NCBI RefSeq assembly: GCF_007827795.1
Contig: NZ_VITI01000003.1
Coordinates: 1 to 64,000 of the forward strand
Source: Azospirillum brasilense
GTDB lineage: Bacteria; Pseudomonadota; Alphaproteobacteria; Azospirillales; Azospirillaceae
Length of the DNA stretch: 64,000 nt
Reading direction: 5' to 3'
Shown in pieces: positions 35,388 to 43,704 of the stretch (positions within the stretch are counted from its first letter, which is position 1; each line of letters opens with the position of its first letter). Position numbers and translations under genes: made by a program. Under the pieces are notes generated by a model that ran no database searches, had not been told where the DNA came from, and worked only from the letters and a program-made list of their open reading frames with translations.

Positions 35388-36108
35388 TCCGACACAGGCG
35401 CAAGATAAAAATTTTCGTCCCCTCGGGGGCGTCGCCCTCAGCCGTCCGGCGGCGTTCGGCCCGACATCGGTGCGTCGCCGGAACGGCTCGGGCCTCGGGC
35501 AATGCCCGTTCGGGTCGTCTCGTGGAGCGCCTTTCGAACGCCGTGCGCTCCCAAACGGACCGCACCGCTCCGCCCCCGCTTTCAAATTCCGGCTTTTAAA
35601 ATGGCTTGTCCTTCTCGCCGGATTTTTAAAAATCCGGGGTTTTGAATGCGATGCAGCATCGGCTGCATCTCCGAGGTGCAATGATCAACGACATAATCCT
35701 AAGCCAAACGCATAGGACTTAAGGATCAACTCAAGGCATTTTGTCGAATTTCAGCAAAAACGCCCTCCTGGCATCTTTAAAAGTATTACGGGCAAACGAT
35801 TCTGTTTCTTTTGTTGATTATGAGTCTTCGTCTTTGAGAGGGGCCGTAAAAACGCCGATCTGCCGCGACGTACAAAATTAGATGTTTAGATTTTCGAAGG
35901 GTTTTGAAGCCAAGGTGACAGCAATGACGTAATGAACGTTGATGATTATTGTGTTTTGACTCTATGAACTCAAGATTTGCCTGGGTTTGACCTTAGTTTT
36001 GTCACAGCTCTGCCGAACGGTATTTGGGTAAAGGCTTGGGGGTACCTCGCCATTTCGGGGTAGGAAATCACCCACCCCACCGAATCCCATCGTTAAGGAG
36101 TATGATTC
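35388..36108. other. Long AT-richer intergenic region before the RTX gene
   Basis: About 720 bp with no supported gene. The second half (from about 35580) is markedly AT-richer than the rest of the window. It carries a perfect 20-bp palindrome at 35618-35637 and ends with AAGGAG before the RTX ATG. Probably an extended promoter and 5' leader; no specific promoter was assigned. Confidence 0.6.
35618..35637. promoter_or_regulatory. Perfect 20-bp palindrome
   Basis: CCGGATTTTTAAAAATCCGG, with no loop bases. It could be a dimeric regulator site, or in RNA a hairpin with a small loop ending the upstream transcript. It lies about 230 bp after the small hypothetical gene and 470 bp before the RTX gene. 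Confidence 0.45.
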
Positions 36109-36930
36109 ATGGCCACCCTTCCTGGCGGCAACTATGACGACATCATCACCGGCACCAACGGCAGCGACTTCATCGACGGCAGCAACGGTGACGACATCCT
36201 GATGGGTGGAAACGGCGCCGACACGATCCTGGGCGGCGACGGGCGCGATGCCCTGTTCGGCGGGAACGGCGACGACGTTCTGGGCGGCGGCAGCGGGGCC
36301 GATGTCCTCGACGGCGCCAACGGCAACGACACGCTGGATGGCGGGGACGGCGACGATTACCTGTCCGGCGGCAACGGCGACGACGTGCTGATCGGCGGCC
36401 GCGGCAACGACATCCTCGACGGCGGCAACGGTGACGACGTCCTGAACGGCGGCGACGGTGCCGACATTCTGAAGGGTGGCAACGGCGACGACGTCCTGAC
36501 GGGCGGTGGCCACAACGATTACCTGGACGGCGGTGCGGGCAACGACATCCTGATGGGCGGCACCGGCGACGACATCCTGAAGGGTGGCGAGGGCGACGAC
36601 TTCCTGTCCGGCGGCGACGGCAACGACATTCTGGAGGGCGGTGCGGGCAACGACATCCTCGTCGGCGGCGCCGGCAACGACATCTTCGTCTTCTCCGGCG
36701 GCGGCGGCCAGGACGTGGTGCTCGATTTCCGCGCGGGCGAGGACGTCCTGCAGATCGAGCGCAACATCAACGGTCTGGAGATCAACGACGCCTCCGATCT
36801 GGCGGCCCGCGTCACCGACATGGGCGGCAACGCCATGATCGATCTCGGCAACGGCGACAGCATCATGCTGAAGGGCGTTTCGGCCGACGAAGTTCACAAC
36901 AACCCGAACGACTTCTTCGTCATTCACTAA
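36109..36930 (+). CDS. Secreted RTX-repeat calcium-binding protein (273 aa)
   Basis: Residues about 15-194 are some 20 uninterrupted nonapeptides of the form GGNGDDVLx, the calcium-binding RTX beta-roll. Residues about 195-273 form a C-terminal domain beginning DVVLDFRAGEDVLQIE, as at the ends of serralysin-type type I substrates, and finish NDFFVIH, resembling an uncleaved C-terminal secretion signal. There is no signal peptide and no enzymatic domain. It is very acidic. It is probably exported by the adjacent type I system and folds on calcium binding outside the cell; a surface or matrix role is inferred. Confidence 0.9.
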   Translation: MATLPGGNYDDIITGTNGSDFIDGSNGDDILMGGNGADTILGGDGRDALFGGNGDDVLGGGSGADVLDGANGNDTLDGGDGDDYLSGGNGDDVLIGGRGNDILDGGNGDDVLNGGDGADILKGGNGDDVLTGGGHNDYLDGGAGNDILMGGTGDDILKGGEGDDFLSGGDGNDILEGGAGNDILVGGAGNDIFVFSGGGGQDVVLDFRAGEDVLQIERNINGLEINDASDLAARVTDMGGNAMIDLGNGDSIMLKGVSADEVHNNPNDFFVIH

Positions 36931-36956
36931 AGCCGTAACCCACTCAGGTACCGGAC

Positions 36957-36983
36957 CGGCGGCGTGCTGAATGCACGCCGCCG
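36957..36983 (+). terminator. Hairpin between RTX gene and glycosyltransferase
   Basis: CGGCGGCGTGC-TGAAT-GCACGCCGCCG, a perfect 11-bp stem with a 5-nt loop, 26 bp after the RTX stop. No T-run follows, so it may be a partial terminator or stabiliser that keeps RTX mRNA more abundant than the downstream genes. Confidence 0.6.
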
Positions 36984-37004
36984 ATGGGTCCGGCTAAGGA
37001 ACGC

Positions 37005-39356
37005 ATGACCGTGCTCGCCGTCCTGCCGGCCTCCGCCTCCATCGCGTCCGCCCAGCTCCATGCGCTCGGCGACGATTTCGTGCTCGCCTCGTGGGAGAGC
37101 GACGGACCGGAGCCCTCCGGCCGGGTCGTTCCCACCCTCGACGGCGAGGAGGTCCGGCCCCCCTACACCACCTTGTCCGTCCGGACGAGCTGGGGTGGGC
37201 AGCGGGTGCTGTCGATCCTGCGGGCGCCCCGGACCTCCGGTGCGCCCGTCCGTTTCGTCGCCCAGGGCCGCGTCGTCGCGGAGGTCCTGGCCGAACCGCA
37301 GGTTCCCGACCCTGACCCCGCCTTCCTGCTCGGCAGCCTCGACGCGCCCTCGCGGCTGCGCGTGGTCCGTTTCCTTTTCGATTTCGCGCGCTCCACCCCG
37401 GCGCTGCGCAGCGACGCCGGCTTCGCCACGGTCTGCCGCCGCATGGTGCTGGAGCTGTCGCCCACCCCCTCCCCGCTCGTCGCCCGCGCCCTGGCGACCG
37501 ACGAGCTTCTGCTCTGCGGCGGGTCGCTCTCGTCGGGCTTCGGCGAGGTGACGGGGGCGGTCATCATCACACCGGGCGCCGTCGGCCCCTCCCCCTTCGA
37601 CGTCTGCGTCGGCTCCGCTCTGGACCGGCGCGGGCGCGCCGCCATGTCGCTGCTTGTCGACAAGGCGCTGTGCGCGCCGGGCAACCTGCTGGTGGTGCTG
37701 GGCCGCAACGGGCTGGCCTGCCGCGCCTTCTCGGCCGTGGCACCCAACCTGCCGAGCCTGACCGAGCGGCTGTCCACCCGCCGCGACACGCCGCTGGAGC
37801 TGCGCCAGTACATTCTGAACGCGCTCGCCCGGCGCGGGCGGTCGGACGCCACGGCGGCGGCGGCGGTGCGCGAGCTCCAGGTGCTCGCCCCGCTGCCCAA
37901 GCGGCAGGTCGCCGACGCCAAGCGCTCGATCGGCGCCGCCCTTGACCTCGCGGTGCCGACCGGTGACGGCGGGCTGTTCCTGGCCGGCTGGGTGCACGAT
38001 CCGCACGGCCTGTCGGGCGGCCTCACCGTGCACACGCCCTTCGGCGGCGAGCGTCGGCTGGAGGTGCTGGAACACCGTTTCCCGCGCGAGGACGTGGCGA
38101 AGCTGTTCGGCACCGCCCCGTCCACCGACCGCAGCGGCTTCGTCGCCTATCTGCCCGGCGCGCCCGAGCCCGCCGCGGCGCTTCAGGTCCACGCCGAACT
38201 TCGCCTCGGCTCCGGCGGGTCGATCCGGCTGGTGCCGCCGCTGCGCCCGCTGTCCCCCGCCGACGCCCGCGCCGCGGTGCTCGGCAGCCTGCCGCCGCAG
38301 CACGCGACTCCGCTGGTTCTGGAAACGGTGATCGCCCCGGCCGTGGCACCGCTCCACGCCGCCCACATGGCGAGCCGCGGCGAGCCGGAAACCGTCGGCT
38401 TCGGGCGCGGTCCGGAGACGCCCGCCGTCTCGGTCATCATCCCGCTCTACAAGGCGCTGGAGTTCCTGCGCTTCCAGCTCTCCAGCTTCGCCACCGATCC
38501 CGGCATGGCCGGGGCGGAGCTGATATTCGTACTCGACAGCCCGGAGCAGCGCGACGAGCTGGTGCACATGCTGCACGGCTTCCACGCGCTCTACGGCCTG
38601 CCGATGCGGGTGCTGGTGCAGCCGGCCAACTACGGCTACTCGGCGGCCAACAACGCGGGCGTCGCGGCCTCCGCCGGGCGGACCCTCCTGTTCCTGAACT
38701 CCGACGTGATTCCCGACCAGCCCGGCTGGCTGCCCGCCCTGCTCGGCGCGCTGGAGCGCGCGCCGGGGGCCGGGGCGGTCGGGCCGAAGCTGCTGTTCGA
38801 CGACGACAGCCTGCAGCACGCCGGCCTCTACTTCGACCGCGACGTCCGCGGGCGCTGGTACAACCATCACTTCTTCAAGGGCCTGCCGCGCGACTTCCTG
38901 CCCGCCCGGCGGGAGCGCAGCGTGCCCGGCGTGACCGGCGCCTGCCTGATGATGACCCGCGAGACCTTCGACTCCGTGGGCGGCTTCTGCGAGGACTACG
39001 TCATCGGCGACTACGAGGACTCCGACCTCTGCCTGCGCATCCGCAAGGCCGGGCTGGACATCCGCTACGTCCCCTCGGTCGAGCTGTACCATCTGGAGCG
39101 CCGCTCGATCAGCCGGCACCAGGGCTACACCCGCGGCGTCGCCTCCGAATACAACGGCTGGCTCCACGCCCGCCGCTGGGCCGCGATGATGGAGGAGCTG
39201 GCCGCCCGCGACTGGAACGAGCCGCCGCCGCCGCCCGCGCTGGAGGACAGCCTGATGCGCCCCCTGTCGGCGGGCGCCCCCACAGACACCGCCCTTCCCG
39301 TTGCCGTTCCGGGCAAATCCCGCCTGTTCGGGCGCGCGACCCGGAACCGGAGCTGA
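37005..39356 (+). CDS. Large family-2 glycosyltransferase with N-terminal accessory domain (783 aa)
   Basis: The C-terminal part is a GT-A family-2 glycosyltransferase starting at about residue 474 (VSVIIPLYKALEFLRFQL). The acceptor/donor loop is YGYSAANNAGVAASAG, the DXD-like metal site is LFLNSDVIPD (about 563-572) and a late acidic motif is EDYVIGDYEDSDLCLRI. The first 470 residues are not recognised except for a GLFLAGWVHDP segment shared with the 724-aa paralogue downstream. It presumably adds sugars to a surface glycan or secreted protein. ATG 37005 with AAGGA is preferred to ATG 36984, which falls at the base of the hairpin. Confidence 0.85.
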   Translation: MTVLAVLPASASIASAQLHALGDDFVLASWESDGPEPSGRVVPTLDGEEVRPPYTTLSVRTSWGGQRVLSILRAPRTSGAPVRFVAQGRVVAEVLAEPQVPDPDPAFLLGSLDAPSRLRVVRFLFDFARSTPALRSDAGFATVCRRMVLELSPTPSPLVARALATDELLLCGGSLSSGFGEVTGAVIITPGAVGPSPFDVCVGSALDRRGRAAMSLLVDKALCAPGNLLVVLGRNGLACRAFSAVAPNLPSLTERLSTRRDTPLELRQYILNALARRGRSDATAAAAVRELQVLAPLPKRQVADAKRSIGAALDLAVPTGDGGLFLAGWVHDPHGLSGGLTVHTPFGGERRLEVLEHRFPREDVAKLFGTAPSTDRSGFVAYLPGAPEPAAALQVHAELRLGSGGSIRLVPPLRPLSPADARAAVLGSLPPQHATPLVLETVIAPAVAPLHAAHMASRGEPETVGFGRGPETPAVSVIIPLYKALEFLRFQLSSFATDPGMAGAELIFVLDSPEQRDELVHMLHGFHALYGLPMRVLVQPANYGYSAANNAGVAASAGRTLLFLNSDVIPDQPGWLPALLGALERAPGAGAVGPKLLFDDDSLQHAGLYFDRDVRGRWYNHHFFKGLPRDFLPARRERSVPGVTGACLMMTRETFDSVGGFCEDYVIGDYEDSDLCLRIRKAGLDIRYVPSVELYHLERRSISRHQGYTRGVASEYNGWLHARRWAAMMEELAARDWNEPPPPPALEDSLMRPLSAGAPTDTALPVAVPGKSRLFGRATRNRS

Positions 39357-39360
39357 CCTG

Positions 39361-40188
39361 ATGAACGAGATCCTGACCGGGCGCCGCCTCGCCGTCCTGC
39401 GTCGCAACACCGACCCGCGGCTGGAATGGCTGTGCGCGCAGATCGCCCGCAACCGCTTCCTGCCCGTGCCGCCGCCGGACCGCGTGTTCATCGGCGACGG
39501 CGACTTCCGGGCCATCGGGGCGGAATTCCTGCGCCATTTCGTGCGCGTCGGCGGGCTGAAGCCGAAGCACCGCGTGCTGGAGATCGGCTGCGGCATCGGG
39601 CGCATGGCCGTGCCGCTGACCCAGTACCTCGATTCCAGCTACGACGGCGTGGACATCGTCGAGGACGGCATCCGCTGGTGCGCGGAGACGATCACCCCGG
39701 CCTATCCGGAGTTCCGCTTCCGGACGCTCGACGTGGCGAACGCGCTCTACAACCCCGGCGGGGCGGAGGATGCGGCGCAGACCCGCCTGCCCTTCCCGGA
39801 CGGCGGGCATGATTTCGTCATTCTGACCTCGGTCATCACCCATCTGCGGACGGCGGAGACGGTGCGCTACGCGGCGGAGATCGCCCGCGTGCTGAAGCCG
39901 GGCGGGCGCTGCTTCCTCAGCCTGTTCCTGGTGGACGCCCGTGCGCGGGATGGCATTGCCAAGAAGACCGCCCGCCCGGCCTTCCTTGAGGCCGCCGGGC
40001 CGGAGTTCATCGCCGACGAGGCCAACCCGAACGCCGCCGTCGCCTACGGCGAGTCCTTCCTGCTGGACACCTTCGCGGCGCAGGGGCTGCGCCCGGCGCG
40101 CCCGGTCCTGCGCGGCCACTGGAGCGGGCAGCGCAACGCCGAGAATTTCCAGGATCTCCTGGTTCTGGAAAAGGAGGGCGCGCGATGA
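39361..40188 (+). CDS. SAM-dependent methyltransferase, class I (275 aa)
   Basis: The SAM-binding motif I is VLEIGCGIGRMAVPL (about residue 76), followed by a Rossmann-type acidic residue in YDGVDIVEDGIRW and LPFPDGGHDFVILTSVITHL as motif IV. It follows the large glycosyltransferase by four bases, and its stop overlaps the next glycosyltransferase start (ATGA), so the genes are tightly coupled. It probably O-methylates a sugar of the glycan; substrate not determinable. Confidence 0.88.
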   Translation: MNEILTGRRLAVLRRNTDPRLEWLCAQIARNRFLPVPPPDRVFIGDGDFRAIGAEFLRHFVRVGGLKPKHRVLEIGCGIGRMAVPLTQYLDSSYDGVDIVEDGIRWCAETITPAYPEFRFRTLDVANALYNPGGAEDAAQTRLPFPDGGHDFVILTSVITHLRTAETVRYAAEIARVLKPGGRCFLSLFLVDARARDGIAKKTARPAFLEAAGPEFIADEANPNAAVAYGESFLLDTFAAQGLRPARPVLRGHWSGQRNAENFQDLLVLEKEGAR

Positions 40189-41486
40189 GCCTGCCCCGCG
40201 TCCTCGTCGTCGCCCACAACCACCCCAGCCTGCACCCCGGCGGCACGGAGATCTTCGCGCACGAGCTGTTCGGCAGCCTGAAGGCCAAGGGGGCGGAGGC
40301 CCTGTTCCTCGCCTGCACCAACGGCGTCCACCGCGACCGCAAGCCCGGCACCAACCTCCAGACGCTGGGCCGCAGCGCCGACGAGGTGGTGCTGTGGGCC
40401 GGGCATTTCGATCACTTCTTCCAGAGCCAGATCGACCTGCACGGCATCGTGCCGGACCTGTCGAACCTGCTGCGCGCCTTTCAGCCGGACATCGTGCACA
40501 TCCACCACACGCTGCTGCTGGGCGTGGAGATGCTGTTCCTGATCCGCCGCGTCTGCCCGCGGGCGCGGATCGTCTACACGCTGCACGACTACTACCCGAT
40601 CTGCGCCAACGACGGGCAGATGGTGACGACGAACGGCCACGCCCTGTGCCGCATGGCCTCGCCCGACGCCTGCCACCGCTGCTTCCCCGACCGGCCCGCC
40701 GACCAGTTCGTCCTGCGCGAGAAGCACATCAAGGCAATGTTCGGGCTGGTCGACCATTTCCTGGCGCCCAGCGCCTTCCTGCGCGACCGCTACATCGCCT
40801 GGGGCGTCGACCCGGACAGCATCTCCGTCATGGAGAACGGGCGCCCGGCGGTCCGTCCGGCGCCGCACCGGCCGCTGCCCACGGGTGCGCCGCGCAACGC
40901 CTTCGCCTATTTCGGCAACCTGAATCCCTTCAAGGGAATCACGGTCGCGCTGGACGCCGCCGCCCGGCTGGAGAAGCAGGGGCAGGACCTGACTCTGGCC
41001 GTCCATGGCGGCGCGCCGTTCCAGACCGACGCCTTCAAGGACAAGGTCGAGCAGGGCTTCAAGGGCGCCCGCGGCACCGCCGTCCGTCACGGTCCCTACC
41101 GGCGCGAGGAGATGCCCGAACTGATGGCCGCCGCCGATTGGGTTGTGATGCCGTCGATCTGGTGGGAGAACGCCCCGCTGGTCATCCGCGAAGCCTTCCA
41201 GCACCGCCGCCCGGTCATCTGCAGCGGCATCGGCGGCATGGCGGAATCGGTGACCGACGGGGTGGACGGGCTGCATTTCCGGGCGGGGGACGCCGCGGAT
41301 CTGGCGCGCGTGATGACGCGCGCGATGACCGAGCCGGGGCTCTGGGACCGGCTCGTCTCCAACATGCCGGCGGTTCCGACGACCGAGGAGTCCGCCGAAA
41401 GACACGTCATTCTCTATGACGACATAATGAACGGTCCGGGGGGAACGCATGGGCAGGGCTCGATTGCGGGGAGCATCGCGGTATGA
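40185..41486 (+). CDS. Family-4 (GT-B) glycosyltransferase (433 aa)
   Basis: The N-terminal donor/acceptor cleft motif is NHPSLHPGGTEIFAHELF. In the C-terminal half MPSIWWENAPLVIREAF carries the E-x7-E donor-sugar motif, and SGIGGMAESVTDGVDGLHF is typical of GT4 retaining enzymes. Cysteines at 140, 155, 163 and 166 form a conserved set also present in the second GT4 at 43.7 kb. Start and stop overlap neighbours by four bases on both sides, so it belongs to a coupled glycan operon. Confidence 0.9.
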   Translation: MSLPRVLVVAHNHPSLHPGGTEIFAHELFGSLKAKGAEALFLACTNGVHRDRKPGTNLQTLGRSADEVVLWAGHFDHFFQSQIDLHGIVPDLSNLLRAFQPDIVHIHHTLLLGVEMLFLIRRVCPRARIVYTLHDYYPICANDGQMVTTNGHALCRMASPDACHRCFPDRPADQFVLREKHIKAMFGLVDHFLAPSAFLRDRYIAWGVDPDSISVMENGRPAVRPAPHRPLPTGAPRNAFAYFGNLNPFKGITVALDAAARLEKQGQDLTLAVHGGAPFQTDAFKDKVEQGFKGARGTAVRHGPYRREEMPELMAAADWVVMPSIWWENAPLVIREAFQHRRPVICSGIGGMAESVTDGVDGLHFRAGDAADLARVMTRAMTEPGLWDRLVSNMPAVPTTEESAERHVILYDDIMNGPGGTHGQGSIAGSIAV

Positions 41487-43657
41487 AGGAACCGATCACC
41501 AAGGCCGACATCACGGCGGCCATTCTACTTGACGACGACACGCTCGTCCTGTTCGGCGCCATCGACCGGGCGCTGCCCGCGCAGGGCGCCGTTCATCTCG
41601 ACGGGTCGGTGGAGGGCCGCTACGCCGGACGCTCCTGGGCCGACGCGGAGGGCGAGCGCTGGTTCCTAGGCGGCATCCGCGTGCCGGGGCTGGCCCAGAT
41701 GCGCCCGTCGCGCGTCGAACTGGCGGACGAGAAGGGGGAACGCCTCGTCCTGCCCCGCCTGTCCAACGTCCGCACCAACCCGTCGCACCTCGTCTCGGCG
41801 CTGAAGGGCTTCCAGCCCGGCGCGCTGGCCCTGGCACTGGATTTCGCAATCCAGCTCGCCGCCTCATCGAAGGACGGGGCGGACAACGAGTCCGACCGCA
41901 TCGGGCGCCTGCTCTCGGGCCTCGCCCAGGAGGTGTCGCAGCCGGACGGTTTCGCCGAGGTGTTCGGCCGCTTCCGCGACGGCAGCCTGATGCTCCAGGG
42001 CTGGGCGCGCAGCTTCCGCAACGGCGCACAGAAGATCCTGATCGAGGCCGAGGAGACCGCCGCCTACCGCGCCACCGCCGGGGCCTTCGCCCGTCCCGAC
42101 CTGCCGCCGGAGGCGTCGGGCGTGATGGCGGTGCTGACCGACCAGACTCCGCTCCCCACCGCCATCCGCCGCATCCACTACCGCGCCGCCGAAGGCTGGC
42201 GCCATCTGGAGATCTTCGAGCACCGCACCATCCTACCCGACGGTGTGGCCTCCGCCCATGTGCGCGACATGCTGGGCAACATCCAGGACGCCGAGACGCG
42301 CCAGCGGATGGCCCGCATCGCCGCGTCCCGCTACGACGGGGCGGAAACGGTGTCGCGGCTCGACATCCCGGTGCGCACCGGGCTGGACATGGCGCTGCGC
42401 GTGCCGGGGGCCGGGCTGTTCGTCGCCGGCTGGCTGCTCGACCCGACGCGGCAGGTCCGCGCCATCACGCTGAAGGGACCGGGCGTCGCCGTCCGGCTGG
42501 ACGAGGGCTGGTCGCGGCTCGCCCGCCGCGACGTGACGGAGGCCTTCCAGCATGACGGCCTGTTCGCCGGGCGCATGATCCCCGGCCAGGACCAGCACGG
42601 CTTCACCGCTTTCGCCGCCGAACCGTCGGGCCTGCCCCCGGGCGCCGAGTTCCATCTGGAACTGGAACTGGCCGACGACCGCTTCGCCTTCCTGCCGCTG
42701 AGCTGCCTGCCCCCCGCGCCGGAAGCGCTGCGTCGGATGCTGTCGCTGGTCAATCTGGACAGCCCGTCCATCGACACGCTGATCGCCCGCCATGTCGGGC
42801 CGATGCTGCGCACCGCCCGCGCCCGCTCCGGTGTCGCGCCGTCGGCGGGCGTGCACCCGATGGGCCGCCCGGTGAAGGCGCCGCGCGTCTCGGTGATCCT
42901 GCCGGTGACCGACGCGCGGGAGGACGTGGACCTCAACATCGCCCGCCTCGCCATCGACCCGGACTTCGCCGAGACCGAGCTGCTGGTGGTCGCCGCCGCC
43001 GGCACGCACGAGCGATTGGGCGGTGCGGTCCGTCAGGCCGCCGCCTTCTACCGCATGGCCGTCACCTTCGTGGCCGCTCCGGACGCCACCGACGCGTTCG
43101 AGGCGATGGCCGCCGCCCTGCCCCACGCCCGCGGCGAGCGGGTGCTGACGCTCTCCCCCTCGGTCCTGCCGACCGAGAAGGGCTGGCTGTCGGCGCTGGA
43201 GCGGGTGTCGCGCAAGTCCGGCGGGCCGGTGATGGTCAGCCCGACCCTGCTCTACGAGGACCATTCGATCCGCTTCGCCGGCATCATGGCGGTGGAGGGT
43301 GCGGACGGCACCAAGACATTCGAGCGCCGCTTCGCCGGCTATCCGCGCGACTGGCTGAAGGAGCAGGACGCGGCGACGGTGGACGCCGCCGCCCCGGAAT
43401 GCGCGCTGCTGCCCAAGGACGCGCTGGTCCGGGCGCTGGCGACGATGGGGTCCTACATGGGGGCCGACCACAAGGGGCTGGATCTCTGCCTGCGCCTGCG
43501 CGCGCTCGGCGGGGCCTGCGTCTGGCTGCCCCGCGTCACGCTGGTGGCGCTGGACGAGCAGCCGCGCGACGCGCACGCCGACCGCTGGCGGCGCGCCGGC
43601 GCCATGGTGGACCGCTGGAGCTTCGAGGACATCTGGTCCGCCCGCGCCGCCGCCTGA
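41483..43657 (+). CDS. GT2-like protein paralogous to the upstream large glycosyltransferase, catalytic motifs lost (724 aa)
   Basis: It has the same layout as the 783-aa protein: an N-terminal region with AGLFVAGWLLDPTRQVRAI, then from about residue 469 a GT2-like fold (VSVILPVTDAREDVDLNIARL). Where the active paralogue has LNSDV, this one reads LTLSPSVLPTEKGW. The late EDYVIGDYEDSD motif becomes MGADHKGLDLCLRLRALGG. The metal site is therefore probably lost. It may be a non-catalytic partner or scaffold of the active enzyme. Coupled by ATGA overlap to the GT4 gene upstream. Confidence 0.78.
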   Translation: MKEPITKADITAAILLDDDTLVLFGAIDRALPAQGAVHLDGSVEGRYAGRSWADAEGERWFLGGIRVPGLAQMRPSRVELADEKGERLVLPRLSNVRTNPSHLVSALKGFQPGALALALDFAIQLAASSKDGADNESDRIGRLLSGLAQEVSQPDGFAEVFGRFRDGSLMLQGWARSFRNGAQKILIEAEETAAYRATAGAFARPDLPPEASGVMAVLTDQTPLPTAIRRIHYRAAEGWRHLEIFEHRTILPDGVASAHVRDMLGNIQDAETRQRMARIAASRYDGAETVSRLDIPVRTGLDMALRVPGAGLFVAGWLLDPTRQVRAITLKGPGVAVRLDEGWSRLARRDVTEAFQHDGLFAGRMIPGQDQHGFTAFAAEPSGLPPGAEFHLELELADDRFAFLPLSCLPPAPEALRRMLSLVNLDSPSIDTLIARHVGPMLRTARARSGVAPSAGVHPMGRPVKAPRVSVILPVTDAREDVDLNIARLAIDPDFAETELLVVAAAGTHERLGGAVRQAAAFYRMAVTFVAAPDATDAFEAMAAALPHARGERVLTLSPSVLPTEKGWLSALERVSRKSGGPVMVSPTLLYEDHSIRFAGIMAVEGADGTKTFERRFAGYPRDWLKEQDAATVDAAAPECALLPKDALVRALATMGSYMGADHKGLDLCLRLRALGGACVWLPRVTLVALDEQPRDAHADRWRRAGAMVDRWSFEDIWSARAAA

Positions 43658-43704
43658 GTCCCCTGAAGCCTCCCCCAGCAGCCCCATTCGAGATCGGCCC
43701 GACC

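Noticed and set aside
35470..35715. 81-codon plus-strand frame in the leader of the RTX gene
   Set aside because: Arg/Pro-rich start, no ribosome-binding site, and it runs across the 20-bp palindrome; composition unlike real genes here.
36151..36690. Tandem 27-bp repeats resembling a repeat array
   Set aside because: They encode the RTX nonapeptides in frame without spacers; not a CRISPR array.
43399..43704. In-frame upstream extension of the second GT4 gene
   Set aside because: Overlaps the end of the 724-aa gene in another frame; ATG 43705 aligns with the other GT4.
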